60,565 nucleotides of DNA from Stenotrophomonas humi (GTDB lineage: Bacteria > Pseudomonadota > Gammaproteobacteria > Xanthomonadales > Xanthomonadaceae), in NCBI RefSeq assembly GCF_001431415.1, contig NZ_LDJI01000050.1, forward strand, positions 1 through 60,565, given 5' to 3'. Below the pieces are notes generated by a model that was not told where the DNA came from, made no database searches, and saw nothing but the letters and a program-made list of their open reading frames with translations. How positions within the stretch are numbered: position 1 is the stretch's first letter; each line of letters begins with the position of its first letter. Both the position numbers and the translations under genes were made by a program. This document shows, piece after piece, positions 1 through 8,908 of this stretch.

Positions 1-197
1 CTCTGTTCGTTGGCCATCAGTCGCATCACCGCCAACGCCACCAGCGTCAGTGCGACGTCGACCAGACTGTAGATGCCGTCGAACAGGATGGCCTGTGAGC
101 GCGCCAGCATGCCGCCGGAGAAGCCGATCGCAGCGACAACGATGGTTGCCGCGATCGACAGTTGCAACACGCGTTGTTCTTGGCGGGTGCTGGTCAT
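1..197 (-). CDS. Cation diffusion facilitator family transporter, N-terminal part (cut by window edge)
   Basis: The minus strand reads open from an ATG at 195-197 to the window edge, giving 65 residues. After about ten residues comes a hydrophobic helix (roughly 11-30), then a segment with a DGIYSLVD motif (D40 to D47) followed by a second hydrophobic helix. This is the TM1-TM2 layout of cation diffusion facilitators, in which an acidic/His pair in TM2 binds the metal. The usual His or Asp four residues before the last Asp is Tyr43 here, so the metal or even the transport activity is uncertain. It would be a polytopic inner-membrane protein of about 300 residues. No strong ribosome site precedes the ATG. 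A second, full-length CDF gene lies at 12.2 kb. Confidence 0.65.
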   Translation of the reverse strand, partial: MTSTRQEQRVLQLSIAATIVVAAIGFSGGMLARSQAILFDGIYSLVDVALTLVALAVMRLMANEQ

Positions 198-220
198 TGG
201 TTGTATGGCAGGGCCTGGGC

Positions 221-270
221 TGTTTGCTCAAGCCCCTCTCCCGCAAGCGGGAGAGGGGTTGGGGTGAGGG
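221..270. repeat. Intergenic palindromic repeat, copy 1
   Basis: A perfect 12-bp inverted repeat (233-244 pairs with 247-258, two-base loop) is flanked by TTTGCTCAAG on one side and GTTGGGGTGAGGG on the other. The same unit occurs inverted at 50872-50921, with only the loop changed. It looks like a dispersed REP-like element. It lacks a T-tract, so it is not an obvious intrinsic terminator. The rest of 198-401 holds no recognisable gene. Confidence 0.75.
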
Positions 271-401
271 CGCTTCTTGGTGAATGAAGCAGGTATTGAG
301 AAGAGCGGAGCCAAAACCGACAGATCCCCTCATCCGCTCGTTCGGGGCACCTCGCTCCGCAGGCGGGAGCAGCGAAGGCCTGAGTTGCCTTTGCTTCGCG
401 G

Positions 402-2693
402 TCAGAGCTTCAACACCTCCACCTTGTAAGTCGGCTTGTCACCGCTGTTGTCGATGATCAGGCCATGCACATCCGATTCGAAACCGGGGAAGCGTGCGTT
501 CTGCTCGCGGGCGATGCGCAGCGACTGGATGATGGGCTCATCCTGTGCGCCGAAGCGTTCGCCCGGCATGATCGTCGGAATGCCCGGCGGGTAGGGCACC
601 AGCATCGTGCCGGCGACACGGCCGCTGATCTGGTCGATGTCCACGCGCTCGATCTCACCGCGCACCAGATGGTTGTAAGCCTCGGCCGGGGTCATCACCG
701 GTTCGGGCAGGTCCACGTACATCTCGCGCATCACCTCGGCGACGCGGAACTCGCGATTGAAACCATGCAGTGCGTCGCACAGGTCACGCAGGCCCCACTG
801 TGCGTATGCCGCCGGATGGTCCTGGACCAGGCTGGGTAGCGCCTGGCTCAGTGGTGCGTTGGCGTCATACAGATCCTTGAACGCCATCAGCTCGGTGACC
901 AGGGTGCTCCACTTGCCCTTGGTGATGCCCATCGAGAATAGGAACAGCACAGAGTACAGATTGGTCTTCTCCACGGTGATGCCGCGTGACCACAGGAACT
1001 TGCTCAGCACGGCGGCGGGGATGCCGAGCTTGCCCATGTCGCCGTCCATCGACAGGCCGGGCGTAAGCAGCGTCACCTTGATCGGATCGATCAGCACGTA
1101 CTCATCGGCAAGGTTGTCGAAACCATGCCAGCGTGCATCCGGGCGCAGGTACCAGTCCGGGCGCGAGGTGACCAATGGCTTGGCGTCGGTGCCGCCATTG
1201 ACGAGCGTGCGTTCCACGCCATCAGGCTGCCATACCTTGAACCACCATTCGTCGCGGCCCAGGTCTTCGCTGACATGCAGCATCGCGCGACGGAAGGCGA
1301 CGGCTTCGTCATGCATTTCCTGCACCAGCGATCTTCCAGCGTCGCCTTCCATCATCTTCGAGGCCACATCGCACGCGGCGATGATGCCGTAGTGCGGGCT
1401 GGTCGAGGTATGCATCATGAACGATTCGTTGAACCGCTCCGCATCCAGCTCGCGCGTGGAGGCATTGCGCACGTGGATCATCGAGGCTTGCGAGAACGCG
1501 GCCAGCAACTTGTGTGTGGAGTGGGTGGTGAAAATGATCGCGTCCTGCTCGCGCGGTTTGCCCTTGGCCATACCGTAATGATTCTCGTAGAACGGGTGGA
1601 ACGCGGCGTAGGCGTACCAGGCTTCGTCAAAATGCAGGAAGTCCACCGCCGTGCCGAGGTTGTCGGCAATCTTCTCGGCGTTGTAGCAGAGGCCGTCATA
1701 GGTGGAATTGGTGACCACCGCGATGCGCGGTTTGACGCCCGGCTTGGCCGCCTTGCTGGCCAACGGGTTGGCCTGGATCATCTTCTGCATCGCCTGTTCG
1801 GAGAACTGCTCCAGGCTGATCGGGCCGATGATGCCGTGCGCGTTGCGGCTGGGAGTGAAGTACACCGGAATGCCGCCGGTCATGATCAGTGAATGCAGCA
1901 GCGACTTGTGACAGTTGCGGTCGACGAAGACGATGTCGCCCCGCGCCACGGTGCCATGCCACACGATCTTGTTGGCGGTGGAGGTGCCATTGGTGACGAA
2001 GAACGTGTGGTCCGCACCAAAGTTGCGGGCGGCTTCGGCTTCGGCATCACGGATGGGGCCGGTGTGATCGAGCAGAGAACCCAGTTCGGGCACCGAGATC
2101 GACAGATCGCTGCGCAGCGTGTTTTCGCCGTAGAACTGGTGCAGCGCACGGCCTACCGGCGATTTGGTGAACGCCACGCCACCGGCATGGCCTGGTGTAT
2201 GCCAGGAGTAGTTCGACTCGGCCGCATGGTGGATCAGTGCCTTGAAGAATGGCGGTAGCAGATTGGCCATGTAGTCTTCGGCCGCGCGCATCACCTGGCG
2301 TGCGATGAAGCTCTTGGTGTCCTCGAACAGGAAGATGTAGCCGTGCACGTATCTGAGCAGTTTGGCCGGCACTTTTTCGATGGTGCGGCGGTCGCCGTAC
2401 AGGAATACGGGCAGATTCGCACGACGCTGGCTCTGCTCGCGCAGGAAGGCGAGCAGCTGCTGGAACTGGCCGTCGCCCTCTTCAGTCCCGTCGATGGAGA
2501 TCAGTACCGCCGAGGCGGCGACATAGGTACGTGCTCCGGCGCGGGCATCGTCCAGGGTCAGGCCCGACAGCACGCGCTGGTCATTCTTGCGAAGCTCTTC
2601 GGCCAGGGCGCGGATCAGGATGCCGTTGATGCGCGGCGAGTCGTAGTCGGCATCAATGATGACTAGTGGGTAATCCAGGGATTTGAAGTACAT
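402..2693 (-). CDS. adiA: AdiA-like arginine (basic amino acid) decarboxylase
   Basis: A 763-residue PLP-dependent decarboxylase of the Orn/Lys/Arg group. It has the N-terminal receiver-like wing domain (about 1-145), the large PLP domain and the C-terminal domain. The PLP lysine is Lys395 in STHK, and Asp356 in DEAWYAY fits the residue holding the pyridine nitrogen. Length and C-terminal half match E. coli AdiA (about 755 residues) better than CadA or SpeC as I remember them, so arginine to agmatine plus CO2 is most likely; lysine cannot be excluded. It consumes a cytoplasmic proton. A GAAGGA ribosome site precedes the ATG. It lies 30 bp downstream of an AdiC-like antiporter gene on the same strand, the classical pairing for arginine-dependent acid resistance. 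Confidence 0.88.
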   Translation of the reverse strand: MYFKSLDYPLVIIDADYDSPRINGILIRALAEELRKNDQRVLSGLTLDDARAGARTYVAASAVLISIDGTEEGDGQFQQLLAFLREQSQRRANLPVFLYGDRRTIEKVPAKLLRYVHGYIFLFEDTKSFIARQVMRAAEDYMANLLPPFFKALIHHAAESNYSWHTPGHAGGVAFTKSPVGRALHQFYGENTLRSDLSISVPELGSLLDHTGPIRDAEAEAARNFGADHTFFVTNGTSTANKIVWHGTVARGDIVFVDRNCHKSLLHSLIMTGGIPVYFTPSRNAHGIIGPISLEQFSEQAMQKMIQANPLASKAAKPGVKPRIAVVTNSTYDGLCYNAEKIADNLGTAVDFLHFDEAWYAYAAFHPFYENHYGMAKGKPREQDAIIFTTHSTHKLLAAFSQASMIHVRNASTRELDAERFNESFMMHTSTSPHYGIIAACDVASKMMEGDAGRSLVQEMHDEAVAFRRAMLHVSEDLGRDEWWFKVWQPDGVERTLVNGGTDAKPLVTSRPDWYLRPDARWHGFDNLADEYVLIDPIKVTLLTPGLSMDGDMGKLGIPAAVLSKFLWSRGITVEKTNLYSVLFLFSMGITKGKWSTLVTELMAFKDLYDANAPLSQALPSLVQDHPAAYAQWGLRDLCDALHGFNREFRVAEVMREMYVDLPEPVMTPAEAYNHLVRGEIERVDIDQISGRVAGTMLVPYPPGIPTIMPGERFGAQDEPIIQSLRIAREQNARFPGFESDVHGLIIDNSGDKPTYKVEVLKL

Positions 2694-2723
2694 GGGCTTT
2701 TCCTTCTCTACCGAGCGGGGGAG

Positions 2724-4073
2724 TCAGTTCGTGGTGGCACGCGCGGTGCCCGAGGGATTGAATTTGGCAAGGCGCTGCTTGCGGCGCTCGTCGCTGAAGA
2801 ACGGATAGAAGACCGTGATGAACAGGACGAACAGGAAGGCGTACTGGACGATGCTGCCGGACGAGCCAAAGATCGCCCACAGGCAGTAGACGACGGTGAT
2901 GCTGGTCAGTGCCCAGAACGCACCGGTATGCGCCAGCGTGTGCGAGCGCTCCACGACGAAATAGCAGGCCACGCAGGAGTAGATGTAGGGCAGCAGGGTC
3001 AGCACCACGGCGGCCGAGGTGATGATGTCGAACTGTGCCGATGCGGTGGCCGAGGTCGAGGTGACCAACACCGCCAGGGTCATCAGCACCGCGACGATAA
3101 GTACCCCCTTGACCGGCACTTCGTCCTTGTTGATCTTGCTGAAAATGCTGGGGAACAGGCCGTCATCCGAGGCGGCCTTGGCGCTCTGCGCGGTCAACAG
3201 GATCCAGCCGCCCAGCGAGCCGGCCGCGCCGATGAAGGCACACAGGCTGACCAGTGCGCCGCCCCAGCCGCCGACCGCGTTGGCGGCTGCCAGTGCGAAC
3301 GGGGCATCGGAGACCTGCAGGTCCGCGTTGGGCACCATGCCCATGATCACCGACGAACTGGCGATGTAGGCGATGGCTGCCAGAAACACGCCGGCCAGCG
3401 TGGCACGGGCCACGTTCTTCTCCGGGTTCTCCACCACGCCGGCGGTGACCGATGCCGATTCCACGCCGATGAATGCCCACAGCGTCAAAGCGGCTGCGCT
3501 GGACACTGCGCCGAAGTTCGATTCGCCCGACACGTTGTACGCACCCTTGAAGATGGCTGGGTCAAAGAAGAACCAGCCGAAGATGGCGATGCCCAGGATC
3601 GGGATCAGCGCGAAGCTGGTGGTCACCGTCTGCACCTTGCTGACGAATGCCGGGCCGATCACGTTGGCGAAACTCAATGCCCATACCAGTGCCAGCACCG
3701 CGATGCAGCGCGGCAGCGGATCGGACAGGATCGGGAAGAAGTAACTGAAATAGCCCACCGCTGCGATTGGAATGGCGACGTTGCCGATCCAGTTGGCGAA
3801 CCAGTAGATGGTGTTGGTCTGGAAGCCCATGTAAGGGCCGAACCAGTCACGCGCGTATGCATATGGACCACCGGCCTGAGGCGAGAGCTTGCCGAGCTTG
3901 GCAAATACGAATGCCAGCAACAGCGCGCCAGCGGTAGTGATCAGCCAGCCCCAGATGGATGCGGTACCGATCTTGGCCAGGCTGGAAGGCAGCAGAAACA
4001 CGCCCGAGCCCATCATGTTGCCGGCCACCAGGAAGGTGGCTCCGACTACACCGATTTTCTTTTGACCTGCCAT
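2724..4073 (-). CDS. adiC: AdiC-like arginine/agmatine antiporter (APC family)
   Basis: A 449-residue inner-membrane APC transporter with about 12 hydrophobic helices. It carries the TM1 substrate-binding GSG in NMMGSGVFLLP, the QTNTIYWFANWIGN segment equivalent to the AdiC TM3 stretch with the gating Tyr, WAFIGVESAS in TM6 (AdiC Trp202/Glu208 region) and GGWILL in TM8 (Trp293 region). Resemblance to AdiC is close along the whole length. It would import arginine and export agmatine, cycling the product of the decarboxylase encoded 30 bp downstream. A clear AGGAG ribosome site precedes the ATG. A 101-bp gap separates it from the upstream porin gene, with no obvious terminator, so the three genes may be co-transcribed. 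Confidence 0.88.
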   Translation of the reverse strand: MAGQKKIGVVGATFLVAGNMMGSGVFLLPSSLAKIGTASIWGWLITTAGALLLAFVFAKLGKLSPQAGGPYAYARDWFGPYMGFQTNTIYWFANWIGNVAIPIAAVGYFSYFFPILSDPLPRCIAVLALVWALSFANVIGPAFVSKVQTVTTSFALIPILGIAIFGWFFFDPAIFKGAYNVSGESNFGAVSSAAALTLWAFIGVESASVTAGVVENPEKNVARATLAGVFLAAIAYIASSSVIMGMVPNADLQVSDAPFALAAANAVGGWGGALVSLCAFIGAAGSLGGWILLTAQSAKAASDDGLFPSIFSKINKDEVPVKGVLIVAVLMTLAVLVTSTSATASAQFDIITSAAVVLTLLPYIYSCVACYFVVERSHTLAHTGAFWALTSITVVYCLWAIFGSSGSIVQYAFLFVLFITVFYPFFSDERRKQRLAKFNPSGTARATTN

Positions 4074-4174
4074 GGAAGTCTCCTGTCACCGGCAACGCCG
4101 GTGCATCGTCGAGGGGAAAGACGTTGCCTGTGCCTCTGCCGTTGCAGGTTGTGGTGCAACGCAGGGGCATTGGG

Positions 4175-5614
4175 TTACTTGATGAAGCTGTACTGGAGGC
4201 TGCCCTGCAGCCGCAACGCATCTGCGCTGCGGCCATCCTGGAGTTCCTGTTGGCCGTAGAGCACTTCCATGCCCATCGTCCATGAGGGCGCGGGGCTCCA
4301 GATAAGGTTCAATGCGCCGTAGCGGCTGCGCCGGAACGCATCGCTGGCCAATGCATTGGCATCGTCGACATGCAGCTCGCCGTAGATCAGGTTGGAGCGC
4401 CACATCTCCGACCAGTAGTGGGTGTAGCCGAAGAACCCGCCGTACAGCGGCAGTGCTTTGAGTTTTCCGTTGGCGTCGATGGCGGCATCCAGCCCCGAAC
4501 CGGTCAGGTCGGCGGTGTAACGGCCGATGCCCTTGCCGCCGACCAGCCCGAACAGCAACAAGTCGCGTTCGGCCACGGTGTACGAACCACTCAACTGCGC
4601 GCCGCCGCCGAAGGTGCGGTCACTGCGGCCGTCGCCGTCGTATCCCAGGCTGCGTGCCACCGCGCCCAGCTGGAGGTGGCCCCAGCTGCGCTCCATGCGT
4701 GCGATCAGGCTGACATCGGGCAGGCGCTCGGTGCTGATGTCCGAGTCGCCGATGTTGGCCAACTGTGAATCCGGGTCCTCGGCAGCGATGGTCAGGCTGT
4801 TGCCTTTGCCCAGTGCGAAGCTGTGGTGGATGCCCGCCACCAACAGGTAACCGGCAGCGCCGGGACCGGCGAAATCCAGTGTATCCGGCAGCGAGTCGGC
4901 ATCCATGAAGGTGGAGTAGCCGTAGCCCGCGTAAGTGTTTCCCAACTGACCATAGGCGTGACGAAGGCGATACTGATAGCTGTCGCTGCTGCCGAAGAAG
5001 TCATTCTCCATGTAGAAGCGCAGGTTGCCGTGGGTCGTGGGGCGGCGCGCCTCAAAACTGAAGCGTGTCTGCTTGGCGTGCATGCCGAAGTGCGAGACAT
5101 CGTGATGGGGGCCGCCGACCGGAATCGATGACGGTATGAACTGTTCGGTATCACCAGCGGCACGGTTGTCGGCGATCGCATCGAGCTTGGCGTAGCCACC
5201 CAGACGGATCATGGTTTCGGTGCCGGGGATGGCGAAGAAGCCCTTCAGTTCCGGGTCGGTGGGCGAGGGTGCGTTGTCGGGTCGTGATGCGGCGATGGAA
5301 GGATCAGCCACCGAGTCGCGATAAGGGAGAACGGACGGCGAAGACGCCGCAGAGCGAGTGGGCGGGAGTGAGTGTGTCGACGCTGTGTCCTGAGCGAGCG
5401 CCGGGTGCTGCGGTGTGGATGCCGGCGTCTGTGCGGCTGCGGGCGGGGTGCTGCCCTGTCCACGCTCCAGCGCGTTCAATCGCTCGGTGAGTGCCTGCAG
5501 GTGGCTCTGCACCTGGGTGATCTCCTGACGGAGAGAGGCCACCGAATCCTGTGCACTGGCCCATCCGGGGACCGCTGCCAAGGACAACGCAACAGCAATG
5601 TTTCGTGGTTTCAT
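4175..5614 (-). CDS. DcaP-like trimeric outer-membrane porin
   Basis: A 479-residue precursor with a signal peptide ending near ASA-QD (residue 22), a short coiled-coil stretch (about 24-52), a Pro/Ala/Ser-rich linker and a beta-barrel region. The barrel starts with the GFFAIPGTETMIRLGGYAKLDA segment typical of DcaP-family porins, and many alternating aromatic/hydrophobic strands follow. I chose the ATG at 5614; an in-frame TTG 12 bp upstream is less likely. The family forms trimeric channels for small, often anionic solutes (succinate, dicarboxylates). Here it lies upstream of adiC and adiA on the same strand, suggesting it supplies or releases a substrate of that system. That link is inference. 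Confidence 0.82.
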   Translation of the reverse strand: MKPRNIAVALSLAAVPGWASAQDSVASLRQEITQVQSHLQALTERLNALERGQGSTPPAAAQTPASTPQHPALAQDTASTHSLPPTRSAASSPSVLPYRDSVADPSIAASRPDNAPSPTDPELKGFFAIPGTETMIRLGGYAKLDAIADNRAAGDTEQFIPSSIPVGGPHHDVSHFGMHAKQTRFSFEARRPTTHGNLRFYMENDFFGSSDSYQYRLRHAYGQLGNTYAGYGYSTFMDADSLPDTLDFAGPGAAGYLLVAGIHHSFALGKGNSLTIAAEDPDSQLANIGDSDISTERLPDVSLIARMERSWGHLQLGAVARSLGYDGDGRSDRTFGGGAQLSGSYTVAERDLLLFGLVGGKGIGRYTADLTGSGLDAAIDANGKLKALPLYGGFFGYTHYWSEMWRSNLIYGELHVDDANALASDAFRRSRYGALNLIWSPAPSWTMGMEVLYGQQELQDGRSADALRLQGSLQYSFIK

Positions 5615-5940
5615 CGCCCGTTCCAACGAGAAAAAGTCCCACGCGCAACCGGCACGAAACCGGTCACGGTGTCTGCATTCGCCTGTCAGTAGTGCGTATC
5701 GCCCACCGTTTCCTGAGGTGGACGATGCGACCGGGTTACGTTGTCCGAAAAGTGATGACGGATGTGTGAATCAATCGCTATGCACTGCGAAACAGGCGTG
5801 CGGGATCGCGATTTTCATGAGGCCTTGATACAAACGGCGTGATCGGCGTTCGCAACTGTGAGCGTGAGTGATATGTGACGATTGCGGGCCCGGTGCGTGG
5901 TCGGGCCACTGTCGCAAATTGCAACACAGGGAACGGGGGC
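5615..5940. other. Intergenic region upstream of the porin-adiC-adiA genes
   Basis: About 326 bases between the porin start and the metallophosphoesterase stop, both on the minus strand. I see no convincing gene. It presumably holds the promoter of the porin gene. AT-rich stretches occur around 5740-5850, but I cannot assign a -10/-35 pair with confidence. Confidence 0.5.
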
Positions 5941-7056
5941 TCAGTCGTCCGCCGCGACCACACCGTCAGCCAACGCTACCCGCGAGCCGTCGAGCAAGCC
6001 GCGACTGACCTTTCCGTCCTCGATGAACAGCAACTCGCCGTTCTCGCCGTTCTTGATGCTGCTGTCGATGGCGATGACGCGGCCGCCATGGAAGCTGCTG
6101 ACATGTTGCATCGAGGTATGGCCCACGACGATGCGCTGCAGGCCCAACTGGTCCAGTACCGACTGCACGCCGGCCGTATCCAACCGGCCGTCGAAATAGC
6201 CGCGGTACCAGATCGGGCTGGTCTTGCCGTCATACAGCGGCGCGGTGGCGGGATCCGCCTTCACCTCGGCTTTGGGGGTTCCCAGTGAAGCCTGGTACGC
6301 GGCATTGGTGGACGCTGGATCGAGCGCCAGCTGCAACGCTTCCGGTGAAATACCGCCATGCAGGAACAGGGTGTCACCGATGCGCAGCAGCACCGGGCGG
6401 GTGCGCAGCCATTGGCCGATCACCGAATCGGCGCCATACAGCTGCGGGTAACTGCGGCCAAGCAGCTGTGCGCTGCGCAGGTATTTGGGATTGACGTAGC
6501 GCAGGTCGTCATACAGCACCATCGTCTCGTGATTGCCGAGGACGAAATGCACCGCACCGCCGGCCTCTGCCGCCTGGCGCTGCAGGCTGTACAGCAACCA
6601 GAATGCTTCGGTGACCTGCGGGCCACGGTCGAAGACATCGCCCGCGATCACCAGTGTGTCTCCGCCCCGCATCCACCGGTCCTGCGTGTCGATCACCTTG
6701 TTGGCACGCAGCAGCTTTCGCAACAGCTCGTACTGCCCGTGGATGTCGGACACCGCAACGATGCGCGGCACTGCCGGCAAGGTGGACGTGGTCACAGCGG
6801 CTGGCGGCTGCAATGCCAGTGCATGCGGATAGCCGCATTCGGCGGGGAGCGTGGTGGGTGTTTCCAACAGCTTGTACGCATAGACCTTGTCATCGCAGAT
6901 CCAGCGTGCCAGCAGTGTGTCGCCGTTGCGGAACACGTAAGGGCCGTCGCTATCGACGTATTCGGCCGGCGCAGGGACTTCCTTGGCCGACGCCACCAAT
7001 GACAGCACGGACAGGATGCAGATCGAAACGGTACGCAGCAGCGGAAGGCCATGCAT
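5941..7056 (-). CDS. Secreted calcineurin-like metallophosphoesterase
   Basis: A 371-residue protein starting with a signal peptide (MHGLPLL... to about residue 24, ending SLVASAKE). It then carries the metallophosphatase motifs in order: SDIHGQ (D-x-H), GDVFDRGP (GDxxDRG), GNHE and VGHTSMQH (GHT). These bind two metals in Ser/Thr phosphatase and ApaH-like enzymes. The likely location is the periplasm. I chose the ATG at 7056 because it puts the signal peptide at the N-terminus; an in-frame ATG at 7134 would add 26 non-hydrophobic residues. Substrate is unknown: phosphoprotein, nucleotide or other phosphoester. The closest type I recognise is the Shewanella-like/bacterial PPP-type phosphatase group. 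Confidence 0.82.
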   Translation of the reverse strand: MHGLPLLRTVSICILSVLSLVASAKEVPAPAEYVDSDGPYVFRNGDTLLARWICDDKVYAYKLLETPTTLPAECGYPHALALQPPAAVTTSTLPAVPRIVAVSDIHGQYELLRKLLRANKVIDTQDRWMRGGDTLVIAGDVFDRGPQVTEAFWLLYSLQRQAAEAGGAVHFVLGNHETMVLYDDLRYVNPKYLRSAQLLGRSYPQLYGADSVIGQWLRTRPVLLRIGDTLFLHGGISPEALQLALDPASTNAAYQASLGTPKAEVKADPATAPLYDGKTSPIWYRGYFDGRLDTAGVQSVLDQLGLQRIVVGHTSMQHVSSFHGGRVIAIDSSIKNGENGELLFIEDGKVSRGLLDGSRVALADGVVAADD

Positions 7057-7172
7057 CGGAATTGGGTACTCGGTGTAGGTGAGCGAAGCGCGGTCATGGA
7101 GCATGCAGCGGACGCCGCCATTGTCCAAGTGCATTGGACCAAGTCATCTGATGTGGCAATGGGAGAGGGAAC

Positions 7173-7616
7173 TCAGCGCAGGTCGCTATCGAGTTTCTGC
7201 ACGCGGCTGTTGGATGCTTCGAGCGGTTCGCCGTGGCTGCCATGTGGCTGCATGTAAGGCACTGGTCGCCCGGTGGCGCGTTCAAGCAGCGTTGAATGCG
7301 CTTCGTCAGCAGCGAAGCAGTGCCGTTCACCCCATTGCCGCAATGCCACCAGCAGTGGGAACAGCTCCTGTCCTGCCTCGCTCAGTACGTATTCCTGGTA
7401 GGCCGAGCCATCCGAGGCTGGTTGCTGGAGAAGGATGCCGGCCTCGACCAGGCGTTTGAGTCGATTGCTGAGGATGTTGCGCGCGGCGCCGACGCTGCGC
7501 TGGAAGTCGCTGAAGCGACGGACACCGTCGAATGCGTCGCGGATCAGCAACAGTGACCAATGATCACCAAGCAATGCAGCGCTGCGCGCGACGGGGCAGG
7601 GGGAGGAGGTCGGCAT
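7173..7616 (-). CDS. HxlR-family transcriptional regulator
   Basis: A 147-residue winged-helix protein. Residues 5-100 match the HxlR fold: CPVARSAALLGDHWSLLLIRDAFDGVRRFSDFQ, then NILSNRLKRLVEAGIL (recognition helix) and the wing. The conserved N-terminal Cys that senses oxidants or electrophiles in several HxlR proteins is present at Cys7. It is transcribed away from an MFS exporter gene (ATGs 82 bp apart), the usual arrangement for a regulator controlling its neighbour. The inducer is not evident. Confidence 0.87.
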   Translation of the reverse strand: MPTSSPCPVARSAALLGDHWSLLLIRDAFDGVRRFSDFQRSVGAARNILSNRLKRLVEAGILLQQPASDGSAYQEYVLSEAGQELFPLLVALRQWGERHCFAADEAHSTLLERATGRPVPYMQPHGSHGEPLEASNSRVQKLDSDLR

Positions 7617-7698
7617 GGGAAGGTATCCGGGGATTCTGGTTGCATTTTAAGACCGGCTCAGTCATTCTTCATCTAGTTTCGTTTTGAAACCACTTAAG

Positions 7699-8907
7699 AT
7701 GCCTTTGCCCCTTCCGTTTTCCCTTTCACTGCGATTGCTGCTGGCCGTAACCGCAGGAGCCGCCGTTGCCAACGTGTATTACGCGCAACCATTGCTGGAC
7801 CGGCTGGTGGTTGTGTTTGGCATGGGCAGAGCGAGCGCCGGAACGGTGACGTCGGCCACCCAGTTGGGCAGTGTGCTGGCGCTGCTGGTGCTGCTGCCAT
7901 TGCTGGATGGCCGCGATCGGCGGCACCTGCTGCGACTGCAGTTGCTGGCGCTGGTGATCTCGTTGCTGCTGCTGGCTCTGGCTCAGGGCGTGATGTGGCT
8001 GCTGATGGGAATGCTGCTGGCAGGCCTGTTCGGCACCGCGCTTACCCAGGGGCTCATCGCATATACCGCGTCGCTGGCGCCGGCCGCGCAGCGGGGGCAG
8101 TGGGTAGGCATGGTGCAGGGCGGGGTATTCATCGGCCTGTTGCTGGCGCGCGTGTTCTCCGGCGTGATCGCACAGGCTTTCGATTGGCAGGCCGTTTACC
8201 TCGCCTCGGCGCTGTTGATGGCGGTACTGGCGGGCCTGTTGTGGCGGCGCCTGCCGCCCACCCTGTCAGCGCCGGCGGCTGCATACCCCCGGCTGCTTGC
8301 TTCGATGGCCGGCTTGTTGCGATCTGATCGGCAGTTGATCGAGCGCGGTGTGCTGGCGTTGCTGCTGTTTGCTGCACTCAACATGTTCTGGGCAGCGTCA
8401 CCACTGTTGCTATCCGCGCAACCATTGGCTTGGTCCACTGCTGCAATTGGCAGTTTGGGCTTTGCCGGTGTCGTCGGTGCGCTGCTCGCATCCCGTGTGG
8501 GCTACTGGGCTGATCAGGGCTATGTGCAACGGGTAAGCCTGTGCGCATTGATGCTGATGCTGTTTGCCTGGTGGCCGCTGTCCGCGTTGCCGTTCGCAGT
8601 GCTGATGCCGCTGTTCGGCATCGTGCTGCTTGATCTGGGCGGGCAGGCATTGCATGTCGGCAATCAGAGTGTGTTGCTGCGACGAAGCCCGGAACTGCAT
8701 GGCCGTTTGATTGCCTTGTACATGCTGTTCTATGCGGTTGGCAGCGGTCTTGGCGCAGCCATTGGCGTCTGGGTGCAGGCACGCTCCGGCTGGCTTGGAC
8801 TGTGCCAGCTGGGAGCCGGCACCAGTCTGCTGGCATTGCTGTGGTGGGCGGGTTGGCGCCTGCACGAAGCGCGTTCGCAGCCCACATCGAGCGAATGTCG
8901 CAGGTAG
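7699..8907 (+). CDS. MFS transporter (drug/solute efflux type)
   Basis: A 402-residue, 12-helix major facilitator protein. The N-terminal ANVYYAQPLLD signature after TM1 is typical of a bacterial proton-driven efflux subgroup, and a short loop with DGRDRRHLLR between TM2 and TM3 matches the MFS motif A position. I chose the ATG at 7699; a TTG at 7684 in frame is possible. The gene diverges from the HxlR regulator at 7616, which suggests inducible efflux of a toxic small molecule, but the substrate cannot be read from the sequence. It ends one base before the stop of the convergent diguanylate cyclase gene. Confidence 0.82.
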   Translation: MPLPLPFSLSLRLLLAVTAGAAVANVYYAQPLLDRLVVVFGMGRASAGTVTSATQLGSVLALLVLLPLLDGRDRRHLLRLQLLALVISLLLLALAQGVMWLLMGMLLAGLFGTALTQGLIAYTASLAPAAQRGQWVGMVQGGVFIGLLLARVFSGVIAQAFDWQAVYLASALLMAVLAGLLWRRLPPTLSAPAAAYPRLLASMAGLLRSDRQLIERGVLALLLFAALNMFWAASPLLLSAQPLAWSTAAIGSLGFAGVVGALLASRVGYWADQGYVQRVSLCALMLMLFAWWPLSALPFAVLMPLFGIVLLDLGGQALHVGNQSVLLRRSPELHGRLIALYMLFYAVGSGLGAAIGVWVQARSGWLGLCQLGAGTSLLALLWWAGWRLHEARSQPTSSECRR

Positions 8908-8908
8908 C

